A DNA stretch of 8,300 bases from Acetobacteraceae bacterium. GTDB lineage: Bacteria; Pseudomonadota; Alphaproteobacteria; Acetobacterales; Acetobacteraceae. Position 1 is the stretch's first letter. Every line of letters starts with the position of its first letter. The notes under the pieces are model-generated. The model saw only the letters and a program-made list of their open reading frames with translations. It searched no databases and was not told where the DNA came from. Made by a program: the position numbers and the translations under genes. The stretch spans positions 1-8,300 of the forward strand of contig CANJSR010000202.1 of the NCBI GenBank assembly GCA_947476855.1. The letters are read 5' to 3'. Positions 1-5,948 of this stretch are shown piece after piece.

Positions 1-978
1 CTGGATGGCTATGGCTGCGCCGGCGTGAACTATGTCAGCTACGGCCTGATCTCGCGGGAGGTTGAGCGCGTCGATTCCGGCTATCGGTCCGCGTTCTCGG
101 TCCAGTCCTCACTCGTCATGTATCCGATCCATGCCTTCGGGTCGGAGGAAGTGAAGCAGAAATACCTGCCCAAGCTCCGCACCGGTGAGTTCGTCGGCTG
201 CTTCGGCCTGACCGAGCCCGATGCCGGCTCCGACCCCGCGTCCATGCGCACGCGGGCGAAGTCCGTCGATGGCGGCTTCCTGCTGAACGGGTCGAAGACC
301 TGGATCACCAACTCCCCGATCGCCGATGTGCTGGTGGTCTGGGCGAAGGATGACAACAACGACATCCGCGGCTTCGTGCTGGAGCGCGGCATGCCTGGCC
401 TCACGCAGCCGAAGATCGAGGGCAAGTTTTCGCTCCGCGCCTCCATCACCGGCATGATCATGATGCAGGACGTCTTTGTCCCCGAGGGCAACATGCTGCC
501 CAAGGTGAAGGGGCTGCGCGGGCCGTTCTCCTGCCTCAACAACGCCCGCTACGGCATCGCCTGGGGCGCGCTTGGCGCGGCCGAGTTCTGCTGGATGGCC
601 GCGCGGGAATACACGCTGAACCGCAAGATGTTCGGCAAGCCGCTGGCCGGGACGCAGTTGATCCAGAAGAAGCTGGCCGACATGCAGACCGAGATCACCC
701 TGGGGTTGCATTCGGTCCTGCAACTCGGCCGCCTGATCGACGCGCATGATGCCTCACCCGAGATGATCAGCCTGCTGAAGCGCAACAATTGCGGCAAGGC
801 GCTGGATATCGCCCGGGTCGCGCGCGACATGCATGGTGGGAATGGGATCGTCGACGAGTACCATGTGATCCGCCACGTGATGAACCTGGAAACCGTCAAT
901 ACGTATGAGGGGACGCATGACGTGCATGCGCTGATCCTCGGACGGGCGCAGACGGGGCTTTCCGCTTTCGGGGGATAA
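1..978 (+). CDS. gcdH: Glutaryl-CoA dehydrogenase, 5'-truncated by window edge
   Basis: The product is an FAD-dependent acyl-CoA dehydrogenase that oxidatively decarboxylates glutaryl-CoA to crotonyl-CoA in lysine, tryptophan and glutarate breakdown, in the cytoplasm. The frame is open from base 1, so the gene starts off-window; 325 residues are visible and about 70 N-terminal ones are missing relative to the usual length near 395. Visible signatures are [13 protein letters not shown] at the left edge, DSGYRS followed by SVQSSLVM (Arg at visible residue 29, matching the Arg noted in the human active site), [13 protein letters not shown] (flavin/substrate region), [30 protein letters not shown], and [17 protein letters not shown] near the C-terminus. 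The Glu of YEGTHD (visible residue 303) is the catalytic base position of this subfamily. These motifs separate it from short-chain acyl-CoA dehydrogenases. It ends in TAA and converges on the minus-strand TPR gene. The GTG at base 25 is internal, not the true start. Confidence 0.95.
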   Translation: MDGYGCAGVNYVSYGLISREVERVDSGYRSAFSVQSSLVMYPIHAFGSEEVKQKYLPKLRTGEFVGCFGLTEPDAGSDPASMRTRAKSVDGGFLLNGSKTWITNSPIADVLVVWAKDDNNDIRGFVLERGMPGLTQPKIEGKFSLRASITGMIMMQDVFVPEGNMLPKVKGLRGPFSCLNNARYGIAWGALGAAEFCWMAAREYTLNRKMFGKPLAGTQLIQKKLADMQTEITLGLHSVLQLGRLIDAHDASPEMISLLKRNNCGKALDIARVARDMHGGNGIVDEYHVIRHVMNLETVNTYEGTHDVHALILGRAQTGLSAFGG

Positions 979-980
979 CG

Positions 981-1009
981 CGGGGGAGGCTGTCGCGGCC
1001 ACTCCCCCG
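981..1009 (+). terminator. Hairpin just after the glutaryl-CoA dehydrogenase stop
   Basis: A perfect 8-bp inverted repeat, CGGGGGAG at 981-988 and CTCCCCCG at 1002-1009, with a 13-base loop begins two bases after the TAA stop. Position and stem strength suggest a transcript-end hairpin for the upstream gene. No T-run follows directly, so it is not a canonical intrinsic terminator; it could act with the next hairpin or simply protect the 3' end. Confidence 0.5.
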
Positions 1010-1012
1010 TCG

Positions 1013-1032
1013 TGGCGGGCGAAGGCCCGCCA
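1013..1032. repeat. REP-like palindrome with GAAG loop
   Basis: TGGCGGGC at 1013-1020 pairs perfectly with GCCCGCCA at 1025-1032 around the tetraloop GAAG. The flanks (CGTCG before, TCCACGG after) give the form GTSRTGGCGGGC...GCCCGCCATCCACG. From general knowledge this resembles the short palindromes scattered between genes in many alphaproteobacteria. It may also serve as a bidirectional terminator between the two convergent genes. Repeat status is inferred, because only one copy lies in this window. Confidence 0.5.
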
Positions 1033-1062
1033 TCCACGGATTGTTTGATAGGGCCGGGACAA

Positions 1063-1130
1063 GTCGTGGGTGGTGGCCCGGAGCCTGCCCTCGGGCCGGC
1101 CCTTTGCAGGACCCGCGGGGCCACCACGAC
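1063..1130. repeat. Nested inverted repeat in convergent intergenic region
   Basis: The arm GTGGTGGCCC at 1070-1079 pairs perfectly with GGGCCACCAC at 1118-1127. A second register pairs GTCGTGG at 1063-1069 with CCACGAC at 1124-1130, so the left arm looks like the right arm with a short internal duplication. The loop holds a further stem, CCTGC at 1084-1088 with GCAGG at 1106-1110, and the 10-bp palindrome GGGCCGGCCC at 1093-1102. It resembles a larger intergenic palindromic element rather than a simple terminator. The remainder of this spacer, 1131-1174, holds nothing I can name. Confidence 0.5.
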
Positions 1131-1174
1131 GAGATAACCTGGGTTGCCTCCCGCGGCCACCATCATCAATCCCC

Positions 1175-2014
1175 CTATTGCTGCCGCGGTCCCGCATCCA
1201 GCAAGGCCAGGTTCTGCTCGGCCAGATCAGCCGCTTCGCTGTCCGGTTCCAGCGTGACCACCTGCCGCCAGTCTTCCCGTGCACCGGCTAGGTCGCCGCG
1301 CCTCTGACGCTGGATCCCGCGTTCCAGCAGCACCTCCGGGTCCGTCGGAGCCATGCCCGCCGCGCGCTCGATATCCCCCGCCGCGCGTTCCAGTTGATCC
1401 AGCCGCCGCCACGCCATCGCACGCGCCAGCAGCGCATCCAGCCGGTCGGGTGTCTCCGCCAACACCCGGGTCAGATCGGTGATCGCGTCATTCTCCCGCC
1501 CGACCTGTGACGCGGCCTGCGCATGACGCACCAGCACCTCCGCGTCATTGGGGGCCAGCATCAGCGCGCGGGTCGTGGCCCGGTACGCTTCCTCATACGA
1601 CCGCATCAGGAACCAGGCATCCGCCGCCTGGTCCAGCAGCAGGGCGCGCGCGCGGTCCGTGATCGCGCGGTCATCCGCCAGGGTTTCCAGCATGGTCGCC
1701 CCCTCGGCCGCCTGGCCCGCGGCGATCAGCGCCAGCGCCTGGCAATGCCGAGCGGCGGCGCGTCCGTTGGTTGGGGAGGAGGTCCATTGGAGGGCGAAGG
1801 CGATGGCGGCCTGCGGGTCCTCGGGCAGCATACCCAGGCAGGCCTCGTAGCTCGGGTCCTCGGCGATGCGGGGCGGGAAGGGCGGAACCGGCATGCCGGC
1901 GATCGGCGGTTCGGGCGGTTCAGTGGCAGGGGCGTCGGAAAACCACCAAAGCCCGCCGGCCACGAGCGCGGCGGGCAGGGTCATTCCACTCAGAACGACG
2001 AGTTTCCATCCCAT
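1175..2014 (-). CDS. Membrane-anchored TPR-repeat protein
   Basis: The 279-residue product has an N-terminal hydrophobic segment (about residues 4-25, preceded by one Lys) that can act as an uncleaved signal anchor. A Pro-rich linker (about 27-50) follows, and the rest would lie in the periplasm. At least four degenerate TPR units occur at roughly residues 123-156, 157-190, 191-224 and 225-258, with the usual Ala/Gly/Ala-Pro-Asp spacing and turns such as LAPND, ETPD, MAPTD and LEPDS. TPRs are protein-binding scaffolds; no catalytic motif is visible. Two Cys, residues 59 and 91, sit before the TPR array and could form a disulfide if the domain is exported. The ATG at 2014 follows the stop of the upstream TPR-glycosyltransferase gene by 12 bp, so co-transcription is likely. 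No strong ribosome site is seen. Precise role unknown. Confidence 0.85.
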   Translation of the reverse strand: MGWKLVVLSGMTLPAALVAGGLWWFSDAPATEPPEPPIAGMPVPPFPPRIAEDPSYEACLGMLPEDPQAAIAFALQWTSSPTNGRAAARHCQALALIAAGQAAEGATMLETLADDRAITDRARALLLDQAADAWFLMRSYEEAYRATTRALMLAPNDAEVLVRHAQAASQVGRENDAITDLTRVLAETPDRLDALLARAMAWRRLDQLERAAGDIERAAGMAPTDPEVLLERGIQRQRRGDLAGAREDWRQVVTLEPDSEAADLAEQNLALLDAGPRQQ

Positions 2015-2026
2015 AATAACGCCATT

Positions 2027-3277
2027 CTAACGCGTCTTTTCGAAATGATGAAAGGCATTTTGTCCTACATGCATATCCGCGGGCAGCGCGCCGAACGGCG
2101 GGAAGGGCACGCTGCCCAGGCAAGGGGCGAACACGCTGTCATGAATCAGCGTGTGACCGCGCAGAATCGGCCACACTGTCTCCGACAGCAGGTCCTGATC
2201 GACGTGGTCGTGTTCCACCCGCCAGCCCCGATAGGCGGCCAGAAGGCTCCCGACCGGAGGCAGAATCCCGCCAACCCCGCCCCACATGCCGGCCAGCAGC
2301 AGGTCGGTGTGCGTGTACCAGTCCCGCATGGCATGGAAATGGAAGCTGGATTGCAGCCAGGCATCGACCGCCACCCGTTCCTTCACCGTCAGCAGGGAAT
2401 CCGCGTCCCGGCACAGAAAGCGCCGCACGGCCGGGTCCGACGCGACCTCGAACCGCCACAGCAGTTTGCGGTGCACCGGCAGGTCGGGCGGCAGGACCAT
2501 CGACCGCGGATCGACGCCGCGTTCGCGCAGCATCGCCAGGTAGGCCGGATCGACCGTCTGGTCGTGGTACACCCGCATCGTCCAGGCCGGGAACAGATGG
2601 CGCAGGATGCGCGTGCTCTCCAGCAGCGGGACGTGGTAGCGCGGTTCATTGCCCCAAAGGCTATAGGCGATCACGTTCTCCGCGGGGTTGCCGGGATTGA
2701 ACGGTGGTGGCGGCGCCGAGGGCACCGTCGCCAGCCGGGGCAGCGTGCCGAAGCGCCGATCCTTCGCCTCCAACGCCCGACGGCCGAACACCACAGCCTG
2801 ATCGGGCCGACCCAGCCGCGCCCAGCAATCGGCCAGGCAATCCAGGACGTTCGGACTGTCCGAGCCCAGCGCCAGCGCCTGTTCGCAGGCGGCGATCGCC
2901 TCGGCCGGCTGGCCCGACGCCAGCAGCAGGACGCCGATATTCTCGGGGAAGCCGCTGATCGAGGGGAATCGGTCCTGCCCATTCCGCAGCGTGGCGAGGG
3001 CATCGGGGATACGCTGTTCGGCGCTGAGCGCCAGCGCGAGGAACAGATGGTCGTCCGCCAGTACGTCCTCGCCGGCGAGGGCGATCGCGCGGGCCTGCAA
3101 GGACGCCGCCTCGGCCGGCTGTCCGCGCCCATAGGCGTCCCGCGCGGCCAGGCGTAGGGCGGTGACATTCTCGGGGACGGCCGGTGCGTCGTTGATACGC
3201 GCGGCGATGGGTCGGAGCGTGACGAAGGCGCCCGACGCGCCGCTCGTCCCGCCCTGGATGCCGCGCGACCAGGACAT
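2027..3277 (-). CDS. TPR protein with C-terminal DxD glycosyltransferase-like domain
   Basis: The 416-residue product has two parts. Residues about 40-175 are helical TPR-like repeats (AEAASLQARAIALAG; GQPAEAIAACEQALALGSD; GRPDQAVVFGRRALE). After a Pro-rich linker (about 186-198), residues about 200-415 form a separate domain starting with VIAYSLWGNEPRYHVPLLE. It contains WRFEVASDPAVRRFLCRDADSL, in which Asp291-Ala-Asp293 is a DxD metal/nucleotide-sugar motif of GT-A-fold glycosyltransferases. FHAMRDW, LLAGMWGG and DQDLL follow, as seen in conserved bacterial proteins with this domain. No signal peptide or membrane segment is apparent, so it is probably cytoplasmic. Donor and acceptor cannot be predicted. 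The ATG at 3277 is only 4 bp from the preceding stop, suggesting translational coupling, and no clear Shine-Dalgarno was found. Glycosyltransferase assignment is inference from the DxD and fold-like motifs. Confidence 0.85.
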   Translation of the reverse strand: MSWSRGIQGGTSGASGAFVTLRPIAARINDAPAVPENVTALRLAARDAYGRGQPAEAASLQARAIALAGEDVLADDHLFLALALSAEQRIPDALATLRNGQDRFPSISGFPENIGVLLLASGQPAEAIAACEQALALGSDSPNVLDCLADCWARLGRPDQAVVFGRRALEAKDRRFGTLPRLATVPSAPPPPFNPGNPAENVIAYSLWGNEPRYHVPLLESTRILRHLFPAWTMRVYHDQTVDPAYLAMLRERGVDPRSMVLPPDLPVHRKLLWRFEVASDPAVRRFLCRDADSLLTVKERVAVDAWLQSSFHFHAMRDWYTHTDLLLAGMWGGVGGILPPVGSLLAAYRGWRVEHDHVDQDLLSETVWPILRGHTLIHDSVFAPCLGSVPFPPFGALPADMHVGQNAFHHFEKTR

Positions 3278-3281
3278 CAGG

Positions 3282-3974
3282 TCAGCGCGGGGACAGCACG
3301 GCTTCGGCCTGGGCCGTCGCGGTCACGGGAATGTCCTCGGCCACCGCGACCGGGGGTGGCGCGGCTTCGGCGCTGCGGGCCATGGCCATCGGGGCGGCCC
3401 GGGGCATCGGCATCGGCTCGACCCCATCCAGGCGCACCGACCGGAAATGGTCGAACTTCAAATCCATCAACATCGCCGCATCGTCCGCTCGGCCGCGCAA
3501 AGCGAGCACGGCCTGACGCGTGGCATCCTGGCGGGCCTTCTTCTCGGTTTCCCGCGACAGGCGCCATTGCATCAAACTGACGGCCAGACCCTTCTGTTGC
3601 AGCGTGCCCACCAGGGTCAGCAGCGCGGCGCCATCGTTGGCGGACAGGCGCAGGGTCTGGGAGGCCTGCCACTTCTCCGCCCGTTCCTGTTGGTTCGGGC
3701 CGATGCGCCAGACCTGGTAGCTGCCATTGGACATCTGGACGCCCTTGGCCTGCGCGGCGATGGCGGTGGCATCGCGGGACATGACATTGACGCGGCCCTG
3801 TGCGTCGGCGGCGTTGCTGGCGGTGGCCTCGGCCCGCAGGAAGGCCACGAGTTCATCGGGGGACGCCATGACGGTGGCTGTCTCGGCGAGGGACAGCACG
3901 GTATCGGCCGCAAGGACCGGCGGGGCGATCAGCAGGAAGGAAGCCAGGAGAACGGCAGGCGGCGTGCGGCGCAT
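3282..3974 (-). CDS. Exported SIMPL (DUF541) domain protein
   Basis: I chose the ATG at 3974, giving 230 residues, because it begins a clean signal peptide: MRR, a hydrophobic core to about residue 20, then PVLAAD with cleavage near residue 22-23. A longer open frame back to a GTG at 4097 would put an Arg-rich stretch first and overlap the upstream gene. The mature part matches the SIMPL/DUF541 pattern: ETATVMASPDELVAFLRAEA, a run of NAADAQGRVNVMSRDATAIAAQAKGV, SYQVWRIGPN, then LRLSANDGAALLTLVGTLQQKGL, and a final helix with ARQDATRQAVLALRGRADDAAML. Relatives are periplasmic or outer-membrane proteins of poorly known function, some linked to stress or channel-like oligomers. The C-terminal 45 residues are a low-complexity Met/Pro/Ala tail. 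The gene ends 4 bp before the TPR-glycosyltransferase gene and starts 70 bp after the metalloprotease-like gene. Confidence 0.85.
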   Translation of the reverse strand: MRRTPPAVLLASFLLIAPPVLAADTVLSLAETATVMASPDELVAFLRAEATASNAADAQGRVNVMSRDATAIAAQAKGVQMSNGSYQVWRIGPNQQERAEKWQASQTLRLSANDGAALLTLVGTLQQKGLAVSLMQWRLSRETEKKARQDATRQAVLALRGRADDAAMLMDLKFDHFRSVRLDGVEPMPMPRAAPMAMARSAEAAPPPVAVAEDIPVTATAQAEAVLSPR

Positions 3975-4044
3975 GATGGGCAGTCCCGATTGCGATGCGA
4001 CCAAGTTGGTTCCGCCCGGACCCCGCCGCAAGGCCGTCGGGTGG

Positions 4045-5091
4045 TCAGCCCGTCCGGCGGCGCGTCCTGCGGTGCAGCAGACCCAGGGTCGCCGCACCCA
4101 GGCCGAACAGGCCGAGCGCCGCGGGCTCGGGCGCGTCGACGACGGCGGTGGGGAAGGGCGCGATGGAGGCCAGCGACGCCCCGAACGGCGCGCAGTCGGA
4201 GCCGCTGAAGTACAACGCGTCCGCGTCGTCCGTGAACGTGTAGCCCAGGCCGGTCATGAAGCGCTGGTCGGCGGTGGACAGGCAGTAGTCCTTGCCGGTT
4301 TCCAACTGGGCGTTCTGGGTGTTCCGCGTGGTGCCGGGGGACGACCAGTCGATCCGGTCGGCGGTGAGTGCGGTGTTGTGGGTCCCGAGCGAGGTCGTCC
4401 CACCATCGATCGAGGAATAGGCAGCCGCGTTGTAGGAGAAGCTGTTCGTACCGGGTGCGGAATAGCGCAGCAGGTCGGCCGCGTAGGCAAAGACCGGGGA
4501 ATTGCTGATCAGCCCGCTCATGCGGCCAAGGGCGTGTTCAAGTTCGTGGGCCGCGACGCCGGCGAAGTCATAGGCCAGTAGCGGAGAGACCGCCCCCGCG
4601 AACTGCTTGAAGGCGTATGTGCTCGAGAACCCGATATAGGCGTCATAGGTCGGGACGGTGAAGCCGGTCATGCCCAGCGCCTTGGCCTGCGCCGTGGGGA
4701 TCAGGAAGCGGTTCGTCCCGGTCGGGTCGGAGGAGGGCAGGGGGACCGTCACGCCGCCGGTCTTCAACAGGGCCGTGGCGGAGTCGAACGTCCGAAAGCT
4801 GCCAGCCGCGGAGACCCGCGTTTCGCCCACTTTCCCCGCGGCGATGTTGACGGTGTTCACCTTGCCCCAGCCGACGTGGACATTGACCTCGATCGGGTTG
4901 GCGAAGGCGGCCTCGAAATGTTGCACCACGCTTTCGAAGGCGGATTGGATCGCGGTTGAATTGGCGTTGGCGGTGACGGTCGCGTCATAGGTGACGTTGA
5001 TGATCATGGCTTTGGCGGGCGCGATCGTCATGCCGGACAGCGCGGCGCCGAGGGCGACGGCGCGGAGCGGGTAAGAGAGGCGGGCAGGCAT
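4045..5091 (-). CDS. PEP-CTERM-anchored HExxH metalloprotease-like protein
   Basis: The 348-residue product begins with a signal peptide (two Arg in the first ten residues, hydrophobic core, cleavage after APAKA near residue 28). It ends with a PEP-CTERM sorting signal: APEP at 320-323, a hydrophobic stretch LGLFGLGAATLGLL, then HRRTRRR. Such tails are recognised by exosortase, which here must be encoded off-window. The centre contains HELEH at 182-186 within GVAAHELEHALGRMSG, a zinc-protease HExxH motif, followed by DLLRYSAPG and SSIDGGTTSLG, then DRIDW. This order resembles the PEP-CTERM-associated metalloprotease family I recall as NF038122. The expected fate is a secreted, surface-sorted hydrolase, often linked to exopolysaccharide producers. 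The start at 5091 is preferred over an upstream TTG at 5130 because it opens the signal peptide and has GGAA eight bases upstream. Cys270 and Cys300 could form a disulfide. Confidence 0.88.
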   Translation of the reverse strand: MPARLSYPLRAVALGAALSGMTIAPAKAMIINVTYDATVTANANSTAIQSAFESVVQHFEAAFANPIEVNVHVGWGKVNTVNIAAGKVGETRVSAAGSFRTFDSATALLKTGGVTVPLPSSDPTGTNRFLIPTAQAKALGMTGFTVPTYDAYIGFSSTYAFKQFAGAVSPLLAYDFAGVAAHELEHALGRMSGLISNSPVFAYAADLLRYSAPGTNSFSYNAAAYSSIDGGTTSLGTHNTALTADRIDWSSPGTTRNTQNAQLETGKDYCLSTADQRFMTGLGYTFTDDADALYFSGSDCAPFGASLASIAPFPTAVVDAPEPAALGLFGLGAATLGLLHRRTRRRTG

Positions 5092-5099
5092 CGCGCGGA

Positions 5100-5103
5100 T
5101 TCC
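5100..5103 (-). promoter_or_regulatory. Ribosome binding site deciding the metalloprotease start
   Basis: On the minus strand GGAA lies eight bases before the ATG at 5091. It supports that start over the TTG at 5130 that would add 13 residues before the signal peptide. Confidence 0.45.
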
Positions 5104-5187
5104 GATGATCGAAGGGACAGTCCGCAGCAATAGCCCGCCCGGATCAGCGCCGACAAGGGGCGAATTTCGCTTGAAGACGGAAAGTTA

Positions 5188-5221
5188 CATAATTGAGACG
5201 CATCGCACCATAATTTGGACG
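5188..5221. repeat. Imperfect 13-bp direct repeat, 21-bp period, upstream of metalloprotease gene
   Basis: CATAATTGAGACG at 5188-5200 and CATAATTTGGACG at 5209-5221 agree at 11 of 13 positions and start 21 bp apart, two helical turns. They lie in the most AT-rich part of the 143-bp spacer between the metalloprotease start and the stop of the small gene. Paired sites on one helix face are typical of a dimeric regulator, so this could be an operator or promoter part for the minus-strand block. I see no convincing -35/-10 pair. The rest of 5092-5234 shows nothing else identifiable. Confidence 0.35.
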
Positions 5222-5232
5222 AATCGGTGCGA
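5203..5232. terminator. Inverted repeat after the 59-residue gene
   Basis: TCGCACC at 5203-5209 and GGTGCGA at 5226-5232 form a perfect 7-bp stem with a 16-base AT-rich loop. It sits two bases past the TGA of the small minus-strand gene, so it could end that transcript. No T-run follows, and it encloses one copy of the direct repeat, so an operator role is an equal alternative. Confidence 0.3.
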
Positions 5233-5234
5233 CT

Positions 5235-5414
5235 TCATTCGTTGGCAGACTCGTCTTCCGGCGGCGGTCGTGACTGGCTCCGTTCCGCATCGATCTGTCG
5301 GATCTCCCGGTAGATGGCGTCGGTGATCTGCCGGGGGCTCATCGCAAGCCATTCCTCCTCGGAATGTCGAGCGCGGACCCGGTTGTAGGCCTCCTGAAAG
5401 ATTTGATCGCTCAT
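5235..5414 (-). CDS. Small hypothetical protein, 59 residues
   Basis: I chose the ATG at 5414, giving 59 residues that begin MSDQIFQEAYNRVRARHSEE. The open frame continues upstream to 5480, but that would run into the mucR promoter region and add a basic, compositionally different stretch. The protein is hydrophilic, mostly helical by composition (EEEWLAMSPRQITDAIYREIRQIDAER), with an acidic, Pro-rich C-terminus (RPPPEDESANE). It has no signal peptide, membrane segment or Cys. The MSPRQITDAIYREIR stretch looks like a real conserved core rather than a random frame, but I do not recognise the family. It diverges from mucR with 108 bp between start codons, so the two probably share a control region. 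The weak ribosome site candidate is AAGCGAG just before the ATG. Function unknown. Confidence 0.6.
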   Translation of the reverse strand: MSDQIFQEAYNRVRARHSEEEWLAMSPRQITDAIYREIRQIDAERSQSRPPPEDESANE

Positions 5415-5432
5415 GGCTCGCTTAAGTTTTTT

Positions 5433-5449
5433 GGCGTTGGGCGAACGCC
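5433..5449. promoter_or_regulatory. Inverted repeat in the mucR divergent promoter region
   Basis: GGCGTT at 5433-5438 and AACGCC at 5444-5449 are a perfect 6-bp inverted repeat around five bases. It lies midway between the two divergent start codons, beside a six-T run at 5427-5432 and just before a TTGACC at 5454-5459 that resembles a -35 box. No good -10 box is found at the right spacing. An operator is plausible but unproven. Confidence 0.3.
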
Positions 5450-5479
5450 GTTGTTGACCTGCGGCGAATTCGTACTGCA

Positions 5480-5501
5480 ACGTGAAAAAAACGTCAAAAA
5501 C
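5480..5501. promoter_or_regulatory. Helically phased A-tracts before mucR
   Basis: Two tandem 11-bp units, ACGTGAAAAAA (5480-5490) and ACGTCAAAAAC (5491-5501), place A-tracts one helical turn apart, about 20-40 bases before the mucR start. Phased A-tracts bend DNA. MucR proteins are known to bind AT-rich targets in an H-NS-like manner and to control their own gene, so an autoregulatory site is a reasonable inference. Confidence 0.4.
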
Positions 5502-5509
5502 ACATTATC

Positions 5510-5513
5510 GAGG
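5510..5513 (+). promoter_or_regulatory. Ribosome binding site deciding the mucR start
   Basis: GAGG lies nine bases before the ATG at 5523. It supports this start over in-frame upstream codons reaching back to 5364, which would overlap the divergent small gene. Confidence 0.6.
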
Positions 5514-5522
5514 TCTGATCGC

Positions 5523-5948
5523 ATGGAAAACCCGACCGCTGACATCCTGACGCTTGCCGCAAACATCGTCAGCGCGCATGTCGAACACAATGAAGTTTCT
5601 CACAATGAGGTACCCCGTCTCATTCGAGAGGTGTACGCAGCACTCGTGGAGGTAGGTCAGGATCGCCCGCGTCCCGCGGCTGGCCACACTACCACCGCCA
5701 CCCCGGCCGCTCGGCGGAAGGCAGGTGGGACCGAGGAAATCCTCACCTGTCTGGAATGCGGCATGAAAATGAAAATGCTCAAACGCCATCTGCTGACAGT
5801 GCACGGCATGACGCCCGAGGATTATCGCCGGAAGCACAACCTGCCTGGCGATGCGCCGATGGTGACGTCGAACTATGCCGAACTGCGCTCGAAACTCGCC
5901 AAGGCCAGCGGTCTGGGCAAGCGGCAGTCGGGGCGCGGCCGCGGGTGA
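5523..5948 (+). CDS. mucR: MucR/Ros-family zinc-finger transcriptional regulator
   Basis: The 141-residue product has the normal MucR length. Its N-terminal half (MENPTADILTLAANIVSAHV ... VPRLIREVYAAL) is the helical region that drives oligomerisation in this family. A low-complexity linker follows (about residues 58-74). Then comes the Ros-type zinc finger: C-L-E-C, nine residues, H-LLTV-H, i.e. Cys-x2-Cys-x9-His-x4-His, followed by GMTPEDYRRKHNLPGDAPMV and NYAELRSKLAKASGLG, both diagnostic. Relatives control exopolysaccharide, motility, symbiosis or virulence genes and often their own promoter, acting as nucleoid-associated repressors at AT-rich sites. All four zinc ligands are present, whereas some MucR relatives lack a full set. 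The start at 5523 has a GAGG ribosome site. Its TGA stop directly abuts the stop of the convergent TPR-glycosyltransferase gene. Confidence 0.95.
   Translation: MENPTADILTLAANIVSAHVEHNEVSHNEVPRLIREVYAALVEVGQDRPRPAAGHTTTATPAARRKAGGTEEILTCLECGMKMKMLKRHLLTVHGMTPEDYRRKHNLPGDAPMVTSNYAELRSKLAKASGLGKRQSGRGRG

Noticed and set aside
549..1169. Minus-strand frame starting in the spacer and running antisense to glutaryl-CoA dehydrogenase
   Set aside because: Its start lies in the palindrome-rich spacer and the rest is antisense to a strongly conserved enzyme; no family pattern.
1523..3157. Plus-strand open frame of 544 codons opposite the two TPR genes
   Set aside because: Its translation is rich in Arg, Gly, Gln and His with no domain pattern, while the opposite strand encodes clear TPR and DxD motifs. 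It also spans the junction of two real genes. Typical GC-rich antisense shadow.
3975..4097. N-terminal extension of the SIMPL protein to a GTG
   Set aside because: It would bury the signal peptide behind about 41 Arg/Gly-rich residues and overlap the upstream gene.
3162..4581. Two overlapping plus-strand open frames (3162-4208 and 3727-4581)
   Set aside because: Both are antisense to the SIMPL and metalloprotease-like genes and show only compositional bias.
5427..5449. T-run plus hairpin as an intrinsic terminator
   Set aside because: The T-run precedes the hairpin on the plus strand and reads as A's after it on the minus strand, so neither direction has the stem-then-U order.
5364..5522. 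N-terminal extension of the MucR protein
   Set aside because: It would overlap the divergent small gene and its promoter. The ATG at 5523 has a ribosome site and gives the normal family length.
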